Part shown: piece after piece, positions 29,574-42,708 of the stretch
How positions within the stretch are numbered: the stretch's first letter is position 1
Layout of the letters: every line of letters starts with the position of its first letter
The notes under the pieces: model-generated
What the model was told of the DNA's origin: nothing
The model's input: only the letters and a program-made list of their open reading frames with translations
Databases searched by the model: none
Made by a program: the position numbers and the translations under genes
Assembly (NCBI GenBank): GCA_937625935.1
Contig: OW569352.1
Location: forward strand, 434,001-498,000
From: Tetramitus jugosus
Lineage: Eukaryota; Heterolobosea; Eutetramitea; Acrasida; Vahlkampfiidae
Direction of reading: 5' to 3'
DNA length: 64,000 bases

Positions 29574-31079
29574 TTAGGTGTTTGCTAATTGATTGAGCTC
29601 CTGCAAACAAGCAGCGTCCATGAATGCAATACGTCGAGCACCAATCCTGCCTCTGCGAACTGATTGGATCCAGAGGTGAAACAATGCAGAAAGTTTGGAA
29701 TTTGTTCTTGTCTCGCATAGATGCTTCAAGAATTCGATTGCTTGTCGTTGCTGTGCTTGTCTTTGCATTCTCTGCTCTCGGCTGACCCAGGAGCTACTTT
29801 GCTGCACCAATTGCAGATGCATTGATATCCATGAGAAGCAATCCTTGATACAACTCTCGATACTGTAACCATTTTGTTGCATATATTGCCTCGTCTTATC
29901 ATTGAACCATTTCAATGTCGTTAGCAATGTATCTGTCACCATCAAGTGTAACCTTTGTTCCCAACTGTGCTGAACCTTGTCATTCACAGTGCTTCTACTA
30001 CTGGTACTGTGATTTGCTTCATTGTCCATTGCATGCTGTAATATCAATTGAACGAGAGACATGGCATGCTGCATATGGGTCAATATCGTCTCTTCCTCCG
30101 AATTAGGTAGCACTGGTTGATGAAACACGAGTGGTTCAGTCTTTTCTTCCACTTCGGTAGTTCCCTTCTTGCTTGTCTTTCGAACACCTCCAAACTCCTT
30201 TCTAGCTTTAGCACCACCAGCACTAGTGGCTGGTGCCTTATTTGCTTTACTGCTGGCGTCATGCTGCATAGATTGAATCAAGTGAATGATACCCATGTTT
30301 CGAATGAGTCGCACCAAAATACGATGACAAATAATCAAATCTGTCTGTAGTGTCGTCCACTTGTAAACTTTTTCATGCTTCAATTTGAGAAGCAATTCTG
30401 GTAAACAAACAATGTTTGCTTTCGCATCCAAGGTGTCTAATGGACTCAACGACGATGCCCTCTGAGTTTCTCCATACTTGTTCTCTATGCGATCCAAGTA
30501 CTCGCTCAACAAATTTGCATCTATACGAGAACTAAATGCCAATGACATGAATGAACTGCTGCTACTACTATCAACAACAGCACTGCTTTGATCACCCATC
30601 TTGGCATAATAATGACAAAAGTGATAAAAATACGGGACACTCGGTATTTGAATAGATTGTTCCATGAGAAACATTGTACACTCTCCATTCGGAGTCAGAG
30701 CTTGACTCTCATCCTGATTATTGTTGTTATAACCGACAAGAGCTTTTTCATTAGTTTCTAAGTGCACTAATTGTTGTTGAAACAACAGAGATCCAAACAA
30801 GTATTCAATCGAATTAAACCACACAAACAAATCCGTAATGTTCATCTCCTTCTTCTTCTTCTTCTGATCGTAGTTGTCATTTTCGTTGCTATTTTGCAAA
30901 ATGGTAGTGGTGTCAAGTGAAGAGAAAAAGTGACGAAACAGGGGTCGATTCTCATACTGAAACAAATCAACTTGAATGTCCCAAATTGATTGTTGTTGCT
31001 CTGTTTCCTTCTTGTTGCTTGGACGTCGTTTCTCATCTTTTGAGTTGCTGTTGTTGAGCCTTTGGTCCAATAGCTCCAT
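29574..31079 (-). CDS. Unidentified helical protein
   Basis: 501 residues from the first ATG at 31079. The frame stays open for 24 codons upstream (to 31151), and that stretch (HHLAAQTRVHFGALHILQWL) reads like coding sequence but has no ATG before a stop, so a short upstream exon is possible. The protein is rich in Leu, Gln and His and appears helical, with blocks ITDLFVWFNSIEYLFGSLLF, LLLKLKHEKVYKWTTLQTDL and EFLKHLCETRTNSKLSALFH. Low-complexity inserts separate them. No family is recognised. It converges on OXA1 with 25 nt between stops. Confidence 0.65.
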   Translation of the reverse strand: MELLDQRLNNSNSKDEKRRPSNKKETEQQQSIWDIQVDLFQYENRPLFRHFFSSLDTTTILQNSNENDNYDQKKKKKEMNITDLFVWFNSIEYLFGSLLFQQQLVHLETNEKALVGYNNNNQDESQALTPNGECTMFLMEQSIQIPSVPYFYHFCHYYAKMGDQSSAVVDSSSSSSFMSLAFSSRIDANLLSEYLDRIENKYGETQRASSLSPLDTLDAKANIVCLPELLLKLKHEKVYKWTTLQTDLIICHRILVRLIRNMGIIHLIQSMQHDASSKANKAPATSAGGAKARKEFGGVRKTSKKGTTEVEEKTEPLVFHQPVLPNSEEETILTHMQHAMSLVQLILQHAMDNEANHSTSSRSTVNDKVQHSWEQRLHLMVTDTLLTTLKWFNDKTRQYMQQNGYSIESCIKDCFSWISMHLQLVQQSSSWVSREQRMQRQAQQRQAIEFLKHLCETRTNSKLSALFHLWIQSVRRGRIGARRIAFMDAACLQELNQLANT

Positions 31080-31296
31080 CTCTCGAAGCCATTGTAGAAT
31101 GTGAAGTGCGCCAAAGTGCACCCTTGTTTGCGCAGCTAAATGGTGTCTCACAGTTTGTCGTTGTTGATGAATTGTCTCTCAAATTGTTGTGTTCTTGTGT
31201 GTTGATCAAAGTTTCTTCCACAATCACAAAAGAAGAGAAAAAAAAACAATCAAAGCGAACTTTGACACACGCGAATCAACACTGACAAGCACAGTC

Positions 31297-32235
31297 ATGT
31301 CGACAGCAACCAATTCAAGAGCACTGAACAGAGTGGACGATGATGAATTTGATGAGAAGGCATTCTTGGAACCCTCTTCTCAAGCACCATTCACCAACAA
31401 CAATCAAGATGCTGCCAGCAGTAGTAGTGATGACGAGCATAGTACCGGCGGTGGTGGACTCAGTGGCGATGAAGACAGTAATCAAGCATCAGACAGTGCA
31501 AGTGACGCTGGTGTGAGAAGTGACGAAGACGATGATGAAGATGAAGATGATGATGAGAGTGCGGATGAAGTAAATGATCGCAACAGAAATCAGTCAAAAA
31601 AGAGAAAACGTAGAGCAACGGACGAGGATGAGGACGATGATGAAGAAGACGATGATGATGATGACGATGATAGTGAAGATGAAGAGGGGAGCAGCAGCAA
31701 CAACAAGAAGAAGAGAAGAAACAAGAGCAGTAGCAATGGCGGTGGCTCTCAGAGTGTGATGATGAATCAGAGTCATGGTGGATTTTCGTTGCCTAGTGCC
31801 GTGTCGACCAAAGCTCTGGGTATCAAACGAGCGAGAATTGAAAAGGACGAAAGAGCTTTGAGAGAGGAGCGCGAAGAACAACAGAGACAGTTGGCACTGC
31901 TACAGCGGAGACAACAAGAAGCTGAACAAGTCAATATCCCACTGACAGTTGCCCAACAGGAGAGATATGATGTATACAAGACGACGACGTTTAACAAGCC
32001 AACTATTAAGAGAATTATTACACAAGTGGCAGGAGGCTCAACAGAGAAGCTGACTTTGATCGTTGCTGCCATTACAAAGCTGTATGTCGGTGATCTGACA
32101 GAGAATGCTCGGATTGTGATGAGAGAATGGGGAGAAACGGGTCCGATCCTACCTAAACATTTAAGGGAAGCGTACAGGAGGGTCAAGGCTCAATCGGCTA
32201 CTACCTCTTCGCGCTTGACCCTACGGAAGCTCTGA
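31297..32235 (+). CDS. TAF11: TFIID subunit TAF11
   Basis: 312 residues from the ATG at 31297. TAF11 is a TFIID subunit that pairs with TAF13 through a histone fold and supports RNA polymerase II initiation in the nucleus. The first 190 residues are acidic and disordered with a basic KKRKRR patch. The TAF11 histone fold is C-terminal (about 222-312): QQERYDVYKTTTFNKPTIKR, IITQVAGGSTEKLTLIVAAI, KLYVGDLTENARIVMREWGE and PKHLREAYRRVKA. These match the TAFII28 domain in order and spacing. The family is normally about 200 aa; the extra length is the acidic N-terminus. Confidence 0.92.
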   Translation: MSTATNSRALNRVDDDEFDEKAFLEPSSQAPFTNNNQDAASSSSDDEHSTGGGGLSGDEDSNQASDSASDAGVRSDEDDDEDEDDDESADEVNDRNRNQSKKRKRRATDEDEDDDEEDDDDDDDDSEDEEGSSSNNKKKRRNKSSSNGGGSQSVMMNQSHGGFSLPSAVSTKALGIKRARIEKDERALREEREEQQRQLALLQRRQQEAEQVNIPLTVAQQERYDVYKTTTFNKPTIKRIITQVAGGSTEKLTLIVAAITKLYVGDLTENARIVMREWGETGPILPKHLREAYRRVKAQSATTSSRLTLRKL

Positions 32236-32407
32236 GGAAAATTGGAGTTATTGTGGCACGAACGGTGGCGAAGCGTTGTTACTTTACAATCGATTTGTTG
32301 GTTGCAACTACGATTTTTTTTGAACTTTTCAAGAAAACTCACGGTTAACACACCCAAATCAAAGAACGCAAACTCACGCATTATTATTAAGGACAACTTG
32401 AAGAACA

Positions 32408-33125
32408 ATGGCAGAATACAAGATTAAGGTTATAGGCTCTGGAGGTGTTGGTAAATCAGCTCTGACTATCAAGTTTATTCAAAATACATTTGTTGAAAAG
32501 GTAAGTTTTTCATAATTCTTGCTGCTTTTTATTGAGATGATGGTCACATAGCTCACACTGTGTTGCTATAAACGAATAGTACGATCCAACCATTGAAGAC
32601 TCGTATAGAAAGCAAATTGATGTTGATGGTTCAGCTGTCATGCTCGACATTACTGATACTGCTGGCCAAGAGGAGTACGCTGAGATGAGAGATGAATTGT
32701 TGGGAGATGGTGATGGTTTCATCGTTGTTTACAGTATTACTGACCCAACTAGCTTTGAAGAAGTGTCCAACTTGTATGAAGCTATCCTCAAGACAAAGAA
32801 CAAGGATGAAGGTGTTCCTTGTATATTGGCTGGTAACAAGGTTGATATGGAGAACGATAGAGCTGTTCCAAAGGAGCACGGTGAGGATCAAGCTATGAAG
32901 ATGGGCAGCTTGTGCCGTTTCTTTGAAACATCTGCCAAGGCGGATCCATCCATCAACGTCAAGGAGATTTTTGAAGAGCTCGTCAGGCTCATTAACCAAA
33001 AGGACGGAGGAGTCAAGGAAGAAAATGAAACTCAAAAGACTTCTGGTGAAAAGAAGGAAAATGCTTCACCTGCTGCCACAACCAAAAAAACAGAGAAAAA
33101 GAAGAAGCCTTGCTCCATTTTGTAA
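32408..33125 (+). CDS. RAS: Ras GTPase
   Basis: Two exons, 32408-32500 and 32580-33125, with a 79-nt phase-0 intron (GTAAGT ... ATAG), give 212 residues. Ras switches cell signalling at the plasma membrane. Numbering matches human Ras: P-loop GSGGVGKS at 10-17 with Gly12 and Gly13 intact, the effector region YDPTIEDSY at 32-40, [14 protein letters not shown] with Gln61, NKVD and TSAK. The C-terminal 40 residues are a Lys/Thr-rich hypervariable region ending [13 protein letters not shown] is a CaaX box; a final Leu favours geranylgeranylation. The polybasic KKKK should aid membrane binding. Identification is firm; the exact subfamily (Ras versus Rap-like) is less so. Confidence 0.94.
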
Positions 33126-33291
33126 ATCATAAACTCCGCTTATTTCTTCCAGTGATTTTTCGAATGGCGCCAAGAACTTTTTCGTTACACAAAATCCTCG
33201 AAAAAAAATTTCGTGCCCAACAAACAACACAACAATACAACATTATTCCACTCCACCAGAACTCCATCAGCACACAAACACCTCTTCCTGA

Positions 33292-37114
<3,823 letters not shown>

Positions 37115-37604
37115 GCAAGATGTGAAGTGCTGACGTCATATGTTCCCATTCACTTATTTATCCTGAATAAATGTAACATAGATTTCTTTCCCTCTGCAGT
37201 CGGGGTTTATTATTTTTTTTCGCTGCCGGATCGTGTCGTCTCGCAAGTGAGATCCTCACGTCGGATCATTCTCCACCTGTCACGTGTCAGAAAAAAAACT
37301 GTTCCCTCCAAGATACCGGCATTTACAAGGAAAATTCAAAGTCCACATTTCACCAGTCTACAATTACTTGACCAAAAACAAACGAAGTCGAAAGGAGAAA
37401 TTAGCGCTTACAACCGTCAGGAGTCCAAAAGAACAAAAGCGCCAAACTCGTTCTGGGTTACTGCGACGATATCCCTCTGGAACGTGAAAAAGCTCTCATT
37501 CATTGAAAAACGAAAAAAAACATCGTCACGTGCCACACCACCACCAACCACGACATCTCTCAAAAATAATATCACAACCATCGTTGTAGTTATCGTCATA
37601 CACT
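37115..37604. promoter_or_regulatory. Spacer upstream of the RGS gene; nothing firm
   Basis: 490 nt between SMC3 and the next gene on the same strand, so it should hold the SMC3 3' end and the RGS-gene promoter. A perfect TGACGTCA palindrome lies at 37131-37138 and CACGTG at 37281-37286 and 37527-37532. These are possible bZIP or bHLH sites, but such short words are expected by chance. The open frame through this region has no protein-like composition. Confidence 0.25.
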
Positions 37605-40052
37605 ATGAAAGCCATTCGAAAGCTACACTCGCTAGACTCCTTTAGCTCCAACACCTTTATCGGCAGCACAACATCACAGTCCATCTCAGAAGCAGAGGAC
37701 TATCACAGACAGATTCGACGGCGAGTCAGCAATGTCTCACCCTCCTCTTTTTCACCACTCTCTCGTTCACCTCAAGCTACAACAACTACAACATCAAGTA
37801 CAACGACGACGACGACAATAACAACTGCCTCTTCTCCATCGTCCTCTTCTTCACCACTTTCTGCACTTTTGAACCATGTCAAGCAACACAGTAACTCTCC
37901 ATCATCTTCATCATTCTTATCAGGGAACACTACTACGACCAGTAGTGCTCATTCATCATCAAATACGACAGCTACCGTGATATCACGTATGCCAACATTT
38001 AGAACAACACTCTTACCTGAACAAATTCGAAAATTGCCCTTCTTGTTGGAAAAGGTCATTGATGACCCAGAGGCCAACAACCAATTCATGACCTATCTGC
38101 GCAAGGGTCAATGTCAAGATGAGCTCTTGTTTCTCAATGCACTGCGCATGATGTCACAGTGCAACAATCAACAAGCCAAACGAAAGTGTTCACTAGACAT
38201 TTTCAATCGATTCATCCTTCGAGATTCACCACAGGAGATTAACTTGTCCAATACGGTGCGAACACCTGTTGAACAACATTTTGTGACCATGTTGAGAATG
38301 GGTGTGGACAAGGTGGATAGTCAGATTGATGTGCGGCGTGTCGTGTTTCGTGATGCTGAACTGTCAGTGATGCACATGTTGAACAATCATTCGTTTCCAC
38401 TGTGGAGGAGCAGTGAAGAGTTTATGCATTGGGTACTGAGGAAATCAACGGATTATATTCTGGATTTGACTGATACGACACTGGGTCAAGATGCTAATAA
38501 TAATAATAATAGCAACAATAGTAGTAGTGGTAGTGTCAATGGTTTGGGTGGTGCGGCGAATAACAATGCAAGCAGTAGTCACTTGTTTGGTAAGCATAGT
38601 AGAACGAGTAGTAGGCATTTGAGAACGAGATCCAAAAACAAGAGTCAAGACAATGACAGCAGAGGATCCATGTTCTTGGCTCTCACACCACTGAGTGGTA
38701 GTAGTGCAATTATTAAGAATGATGATGTGGATCACACCGTATCACTGCCTACTCACTCAACGACAACATCGACCATTGAAACAACTCCTAGAGGAGTTGT
38801 GACAACCAACAGCAACAACTGCAACAATATGAATAGCACCATTGGCAGCTCTGATGGTTATGGGGCAATGATGAAGCTTCCATCTCCTTCACCTATACCG
38901 CATCAATCATCTCCCACTCCTTCTTCTTCTTCTTCTTTTTCATCTACTTCTGCTTCCTCATGCTCTGCTTCTTCTTCTCCCTCGTCCTCACCACGTTCTC
39001 CTCTGGCAATTGTGAATAACTTGTTGGCACTAGGTAGAAACAAAATACTCCATTCTGGTCATTCTCACTGTGATGTGATTAATCCACTACCAGGACGAAT
39101 TCAACTTTCAAAGTACTCACTGGACCCGACGCTGAATCCGCAGATTACAGACAGAGATATTGCCTTTTTGTTGCAATCGATTGAAATTACTGATTTGAAT
39201 CCATCAATGATGACTAGCATTTTGAAATGCAATGTGAATCAGAGTGATGCATTACAAAATCATCCATTCGGAGGTTATGCAAGCAGTAGAAACAGATCCG
39301 TATCCAACACTGGCTTTGCTCATCATCTTCATGCCTCTGCATCTGTTGCTTCTTCTTCGTCTTCTGCGATGATTCCTTTGATACCACAGAATTGTCAAAT
39401 ATACAACAAGAGAATCAATTTGGATCATGACTGTAAGGACATGATGCTCATCAAGAGGGAAGCTCGTTTGAACTATCCTCTCGATGCCATTGTCAATACA
39501 AAGTTTGACATTGTTGTCGCTGGTGATTTCTTATCGGAGACCAACATTCCTGTGGATTATATTCAAGTTGATCCCAGCAAGGGCTACTCACTTGCAATTC
39601 AACGAAGAACCGTCATGTACCAATGTCTCAAAAAGTTCCAAAAGAGAGACTATTGTATTGCATCGACCGCTGTTCGCGATGCAGAGACCAATTCGCTCAT
39701 CATTGTGCACAAATCGTGCACTCATAGAAAGGTCCTAACGGACAAAAAATGGCAGCGAGCTTACACGATTAGTGCTGAGGTTTACCAACCAGTCAGCAAC
39801 CACGAAACACTGTTAACAGAGGTCATGTACGTAAGTCGTGGTGGTCTGTCCAAGAAACTCATGGCAAAGTATGCAAAGTTGAGAGCTGAAACTGAATATG
39901 AAGATTTGATGAATAGGCTTCAGAAAAACTACAGCAGAGGATTCCCAGTTCCCACTCGCATGCATGCCATCGGTTTCTGTCTAAAGAATTTTGTAGCTAC
40001 AAATCGTGGCTGTACATGGACTGATGTGAATAAAGCAATGCAACTCGTGTGA
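37605..40052 (+). CDS. RGS domain protein with C-terminal START-like domain
   Basis: 815 residues. An RGS domain lies at about 140-275: LPFLLEKVIDDPEANNQFMT, QDELLFLNALRMMSQ, CSLDIFNRFILRDSPQEINL and FRDAELSVMHMLNNHSFPLW. RGS domains speed GTP hydrolysis by G-alpha subunits. The middle (280-490) is disordered with poly-Asn and poly-Ser. The C-terminal region (about 600-765) looks like a START lipid-binding domain: MLIKREARLNYPLDAI, RTVMYQCLKKFQKRDYCIAS, SLIIVHKSCTH, KWQRAYTISAEVYQPVSN and LLTEVMYVSRGGLSKKLMA. The RGS call is firm; the START call rests on pattern. Coupling lipid sensing to G-protein shut-off is an inference from the domain order. Confidence 0.8.
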   Translation: MKAIRKLHSLDSFSSNTFIGSTTSQSISEAEDYHRQIRRRVSNVSPSSFSPLSRSPQATTTTTSSTTTTTTITTASSPSSSSSPLSALLNHVKQHSNSPSSSSFLSGNTTTTSSAHSSSNTTATVISRMPTFRTTLLPEQIRKLPFLLEKVIDDPEANNQFMTYLRKGQCQDELLFLNALRMMSQCNNQQAKRKCSLDIFNRFILRDSPQEINLSNTVRTPVEQHFVTMLRMGVDKVDSQIDVRRVVFRDAELSVMHMLNNHSFPLWRSSEEFMHWVLRKSTDYILDLTDTTLGQDANNNNNSNNSSSGSVNGLGGAANNNASSSHLFGKHSRTSSRHLRTRSKNKSQDNDSRGSMFLALTPLSGSSAIIKNDDVDHTVSLPTHSTTTSTIETTPRGVVTTNSNNCNNMNSTIGSSDGYGAMMKLPSPSPIPHQSSPTPSSSSSFSSTSASSCSASSSPSSSPRSPLAIVNNLLALGRNKILHSGHSHCDVINPLPGRIQLSKYSLDPTLNPQITDRDIAFLLQSIEITDLNPSMMTSILKCNVNQSDALQNHPFGGYASSRNRSVSNTGFAHHLHASASVASSSSSAMIPLIPQNCQIYNKRINLDHDCKDMMLIKREARLNYPLDAIVNTKFDIVVAGDFLSETNIPVDYIQVDPSKGYSLAIQRRTVMYQCLKKFQKRDYCIASTAVRDAETNSLIIVHKSCTHRKVLTDKKWQRAYTISAEVYQPVSNHETLLTEVMYVSRGGLSKKLMAKYAKLRAETEYEDLMNRLQKNYSRGFPVPTRMHAIGFCLKNFVATNRGCTWTDVNKAMQLV

Positions 40053-40129
40053 AACGTTGTTTATGATCAGGATAGTGTATGCTTGCGTTCTGTTTCCTGC
40101 TTCCGCATCGCTGCAAGTTCACGGTTCTA

Positions 40130-42124
40130 TCATTTCGAAGGTACTGATTGATCAGCATGTATTAACTTCTGTTCAGTTGTTTCTTTTAGGAGATTTAACT
40201 GATTGAACATCTCTTTAGTTTCTGGTTGATTGATGACAATTGGCATGAAGTCGGTGATGTATACCTGAATTTGGCGCAGCTGCTTTTTAAGTTGCTGCCT
40301 GCCGTTGATGTTAAGGACGTAGGTATTAAGAATTTCAAGACCCTTTGCATAATCTAATGTACCTGAGTCATACTGTCTTAACTTGTATTGAGCCAAACCA
40401 CGGTTGAGATAAGCCACTTCAAATTCTGAATTCAACTTTAGAGCTTCATTGTAATCTGCAATCGCTTTTTCGTACTGACCAAGCTGATTGAAAGCGCAAC
40501 CACGGCTGGTGTAAGCACCCACATCTTCTGGATTTCGCTTTAATGCTTCAGTGTAGTCAGCAATGGCTTTCTCATGCTGACCAAGCTCATTGTAACTCAC
40601 ACCACGATTATGATAAGCATCTGCGTATTCCGCATTTCTCTTTAATGCTTCATTGAAATTATCAATGGCTTCTTCATACTGACCAAGCCTATAATAAACG
40701 CAACCACGGTTGGTATAAGCCTCTGTGTAATCTGAATTTCGTTGGAGCACTTCATCAAAATCAACAATGGCTTTCTCGTGCTGACCAAGCTCGTTGTAAG
40801 CGAAACCACGGTTGAAATAAACAGTCGAATCTTCTGGATTTCGATTTAATGCTTCATTGAAATCCTCAATTGCTTCTTCATACCGATCAAGCTTATTGTA
40901 AGTGTAACCACGGCTGGCATAAGCCTCTGTGTATTCTGGATTTCGTTTGAGCGCTTCATTGAAATCAACCAAAGCTGCTTCATGCTTACCAAGCTCATTG
41001 AAAGCAAAACCACGGCTGAGGTAAGGCATTGCGTCATCTGGACTTCGATTTAACGCTTCGTTGAAATCAAAGATAGCTTGTTCATACTGACCAAGCGCAT
41101 TGTAACTCAAACCACGGTTGGAATAAGTCTTTTCATCTTCTGGATCTCGTTTTAGTGCTTCGTCATAATCAGCAATAGCCTTTTCGTAATGACCTAACTG
41201 ATAGTAAGTCAAACCACGGTTGAGATAAGCCACTGCAAATTCTGAATTCAACTTTAGAGCTTCATTGTAATCTGCAATCGCTTTTTCATACTGACCAAGC
41301 TCATAGTATGACCAACCACGATTCTGATAAGCAGTTGCATTGTCTGGACTCCGCTTTAATACTTCATTATAGTCAGCAATGGCTATTTCATACTGACCAA
41401 GCTGATTGAAAGCGCAACCACGGTTGGTATAAGCACCCACATCTTCTGGATTTCGTTTTAATGCTTCATTGTAGTCAATAATAGCCTTTTCAAACATATC
41501 AAGATCATAGTAAGCGGAACCACGGTGGCAATAAGCATCTGCATCTTCTGGATTTCGCTTTAATGCTTCAGTGTAGTCAGCAATGGCTTTCTCATGCTGA
41601 CCAAGCTCATGATAACTCGTACCACGATTGTGATAAGCATCCACGTATTCCCCATTTCGCATTAGTGCTTCATTGAAATCCTCAATTGCTTCCTCATACC
41701 GATCAAGTTTATTGTAAGTGTAACCACGGCTGGAATAAGCCTCTGTGTATTCTGGATTTCGTTGGAGCGCTTCATTGAAATTAGACTCGGCTTCTTCATG
41801 TTGACCAAGCTCGTTGTAAGCGAAACCACGGTTGAAATACACAGTCGCATCTTCTGGATTTCGATTTAATGCTTCATTGAAATCCTCAATTGCTTTTTCA
41901 TACTGACCCAGATCGGTGTAACTCAAACCACGATTGTAAAAGGCATCTATGTATTCTGGGTTCAGCTTCAAAACTTCCGTAAAATCCAGGATGGCTTCTT
42001 CATATTGCTTCTCCGAACTTTTTTTCACAGCACGATTGAAGTACTCTTTTGAAGTCAGCCCTTCGAGTCGAGGTTTCTTGGTTTGTTTTTTCTCGTTTCT
42101 TGAGTTCATTCTTTTTTTTGCCAT
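40130..42124 (-). CDS. Protein with 16 tandem TPRs
   Basis: 664 residues. After a basic N-terminus (MAKKRMNSRNEKKQTKKPR) sixteen consecutive 34-residue tetratricopeptide repeats run from about residue 41 to 584, plus a degenerate seventeenth. The consensus is close to YEKAIADYNEALKRNPED. Repeat pairs such as 3-4 and 11-12, or 6 and 15, are nearly identical, so blocks of repeats have been copied within the gene. The C-terminal 60 residues are unique, with VYITDFMPIVINQPETKEMF. TPR superhelices bind peptides or proteins; no enzyme domain is present. A collapsed copy sits directly upstream at 42243-42690. Confidence 0.9.
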   Translation of the reverse strand: MAKKRMNSRNEKKQTKKPRLEGLTSKEYFNRAVKKSSEKQYEEAILDFTEVLKLNPEYIDAFYNRGLSYTDLGQYEKAIEDFNEALNRNPEDATVYFNRGFAYNELGQHEEAESNFNEALQRNPEYTEAYSSRGYTYNKLDRYEEAIEDFNEALMRNGEYVDAYHNRGTSYHELGQHEKAIADYTEALKRNPEDADAYCHRGSAYYDLDMFEKAIIDYNEALKRNPEDVGAYTNRGCAFNQLGQYEIAIADYNEVLKRSPDNATAYQNRGWSYYELGQYEKAIADYNEALKLNSEFAVAYLNRGLTYYQLGHYEKAIADYDEALKRDPEDEKTYSNRGLSYNALGQYEQAIFDFNEALNRSPDDAMPYLSRGFAFNELGKHEAALVDFNEALKRNPEYTEAYASRGYTYNKLDRYEEAIEDFNEALNRNPEDSTVYFNRGFAYNELGQHEKAIVDFDEVLQRNSDYTEAYTNRGCVYYRLGQYEEAIDNFNEALKRNAEYADAYHNRGVSYNELGQHEKAIADYTEALKRNPEDVGAYTSRGCAFNQLGQYEKAIADYNEALKLNSEFEVAYLNRGLAQYKLRQYDSGTLDYAKGLEILNTYVLNINGRQQLKKQLRQIQVYITDFMPIVINQPETKEMFNQLNLLKETTEQKLIHADQSVPSK

Positions 42125-42242
42125 ATGGTTTGGTTTTTCTCTTTCTTTTTTGTGCGTAATGTGATTGATTGTAAACGGGAACTATTTTTTTGTTCCGTTA
42201 ATTTACGGCGAGCTGGCGAAGTGTTTAATAAAAATTCTATTG

Positions 42243-42690
42243 TCACGTTTGACATGGAGTTTCTGGCGATGAGCTGGCTGATGGTTCTTCCACATTTAGT
42301 AGATTAGATGCCAGGGTATCATGTCTAGGCAATGGTTGATTGTTACTGTCATGATGGTCAGCATGTTTTAGCTTTGTTTGAATTGTTTCTTTGAGCTGAT
42401 TTAACTGATCTAACATCACTTTAGTTTCCGGTTGATTCAAGATAATAGGCATGAAGTCCGTGATACATGAGTGGATTTGAAAAAAAAGTTTCTTGAAGAA
42501 GATCTCTGTTGTTGTAATTAACAATGTCGTTGAGTGTTTCACTATGAATAATCAGCTCGAACCACGATTGTGATAAGCATCTGTGTATTCTGGGCTCAGC
42601 TTCAAAGCCTCCGTAAAATCCTGGATAGCTTCTTCATGCCCCTTCTCACCTTTCTCCACAGCACGATTAACATTAAAAAAGCCACAACGA
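42243..42690 (-). pseudogene. Collapsed copy of the 16-TPR gene
   Basis: Reading the minus strand from 42690, codons give FNVNRAVEKGEKGHEEAIQD then LKLSPEYTDAYHNRGSS and a TGA stop. This aligns with the first TPR of the neighbouring gene (NRAVKKSSEKQYEEAI ... LKLNPEYIDAFYNRGLS). Directly after comes sequence matching its unique C-terminus (ITDFMPIILNQPETKVMLDQ), reached only through a frameshift near a poly-A/T run at 42479-42488. All repeats between the first TPR and the tail are gone. This fits loss by recombination between repeats, then decay. Confidence 0.75.
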
Positions 42691-42708
42691 GTGAATCAGA
42701 AATAAAGC

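Noticed and set aside
37131-37138. Perfect TGACGTCA site
   Set aside because: About one is expected by chance in a window of this size; no second line of evidence.
37127-37645. Open frame of 172 codons between SMC3 and the RGS gene
   Set aside because: Starts just after SMC3, overlaps the RGS start in another frame, and has spacer-like composition.
40130-42124. Transfer of the TPR gene from bacteria
   Set aside because: The repeat consensus is widespread in both bacteria and eukaryotes, and low-complexity style and decayed sibling fit a resident family; no evidence for transfer.
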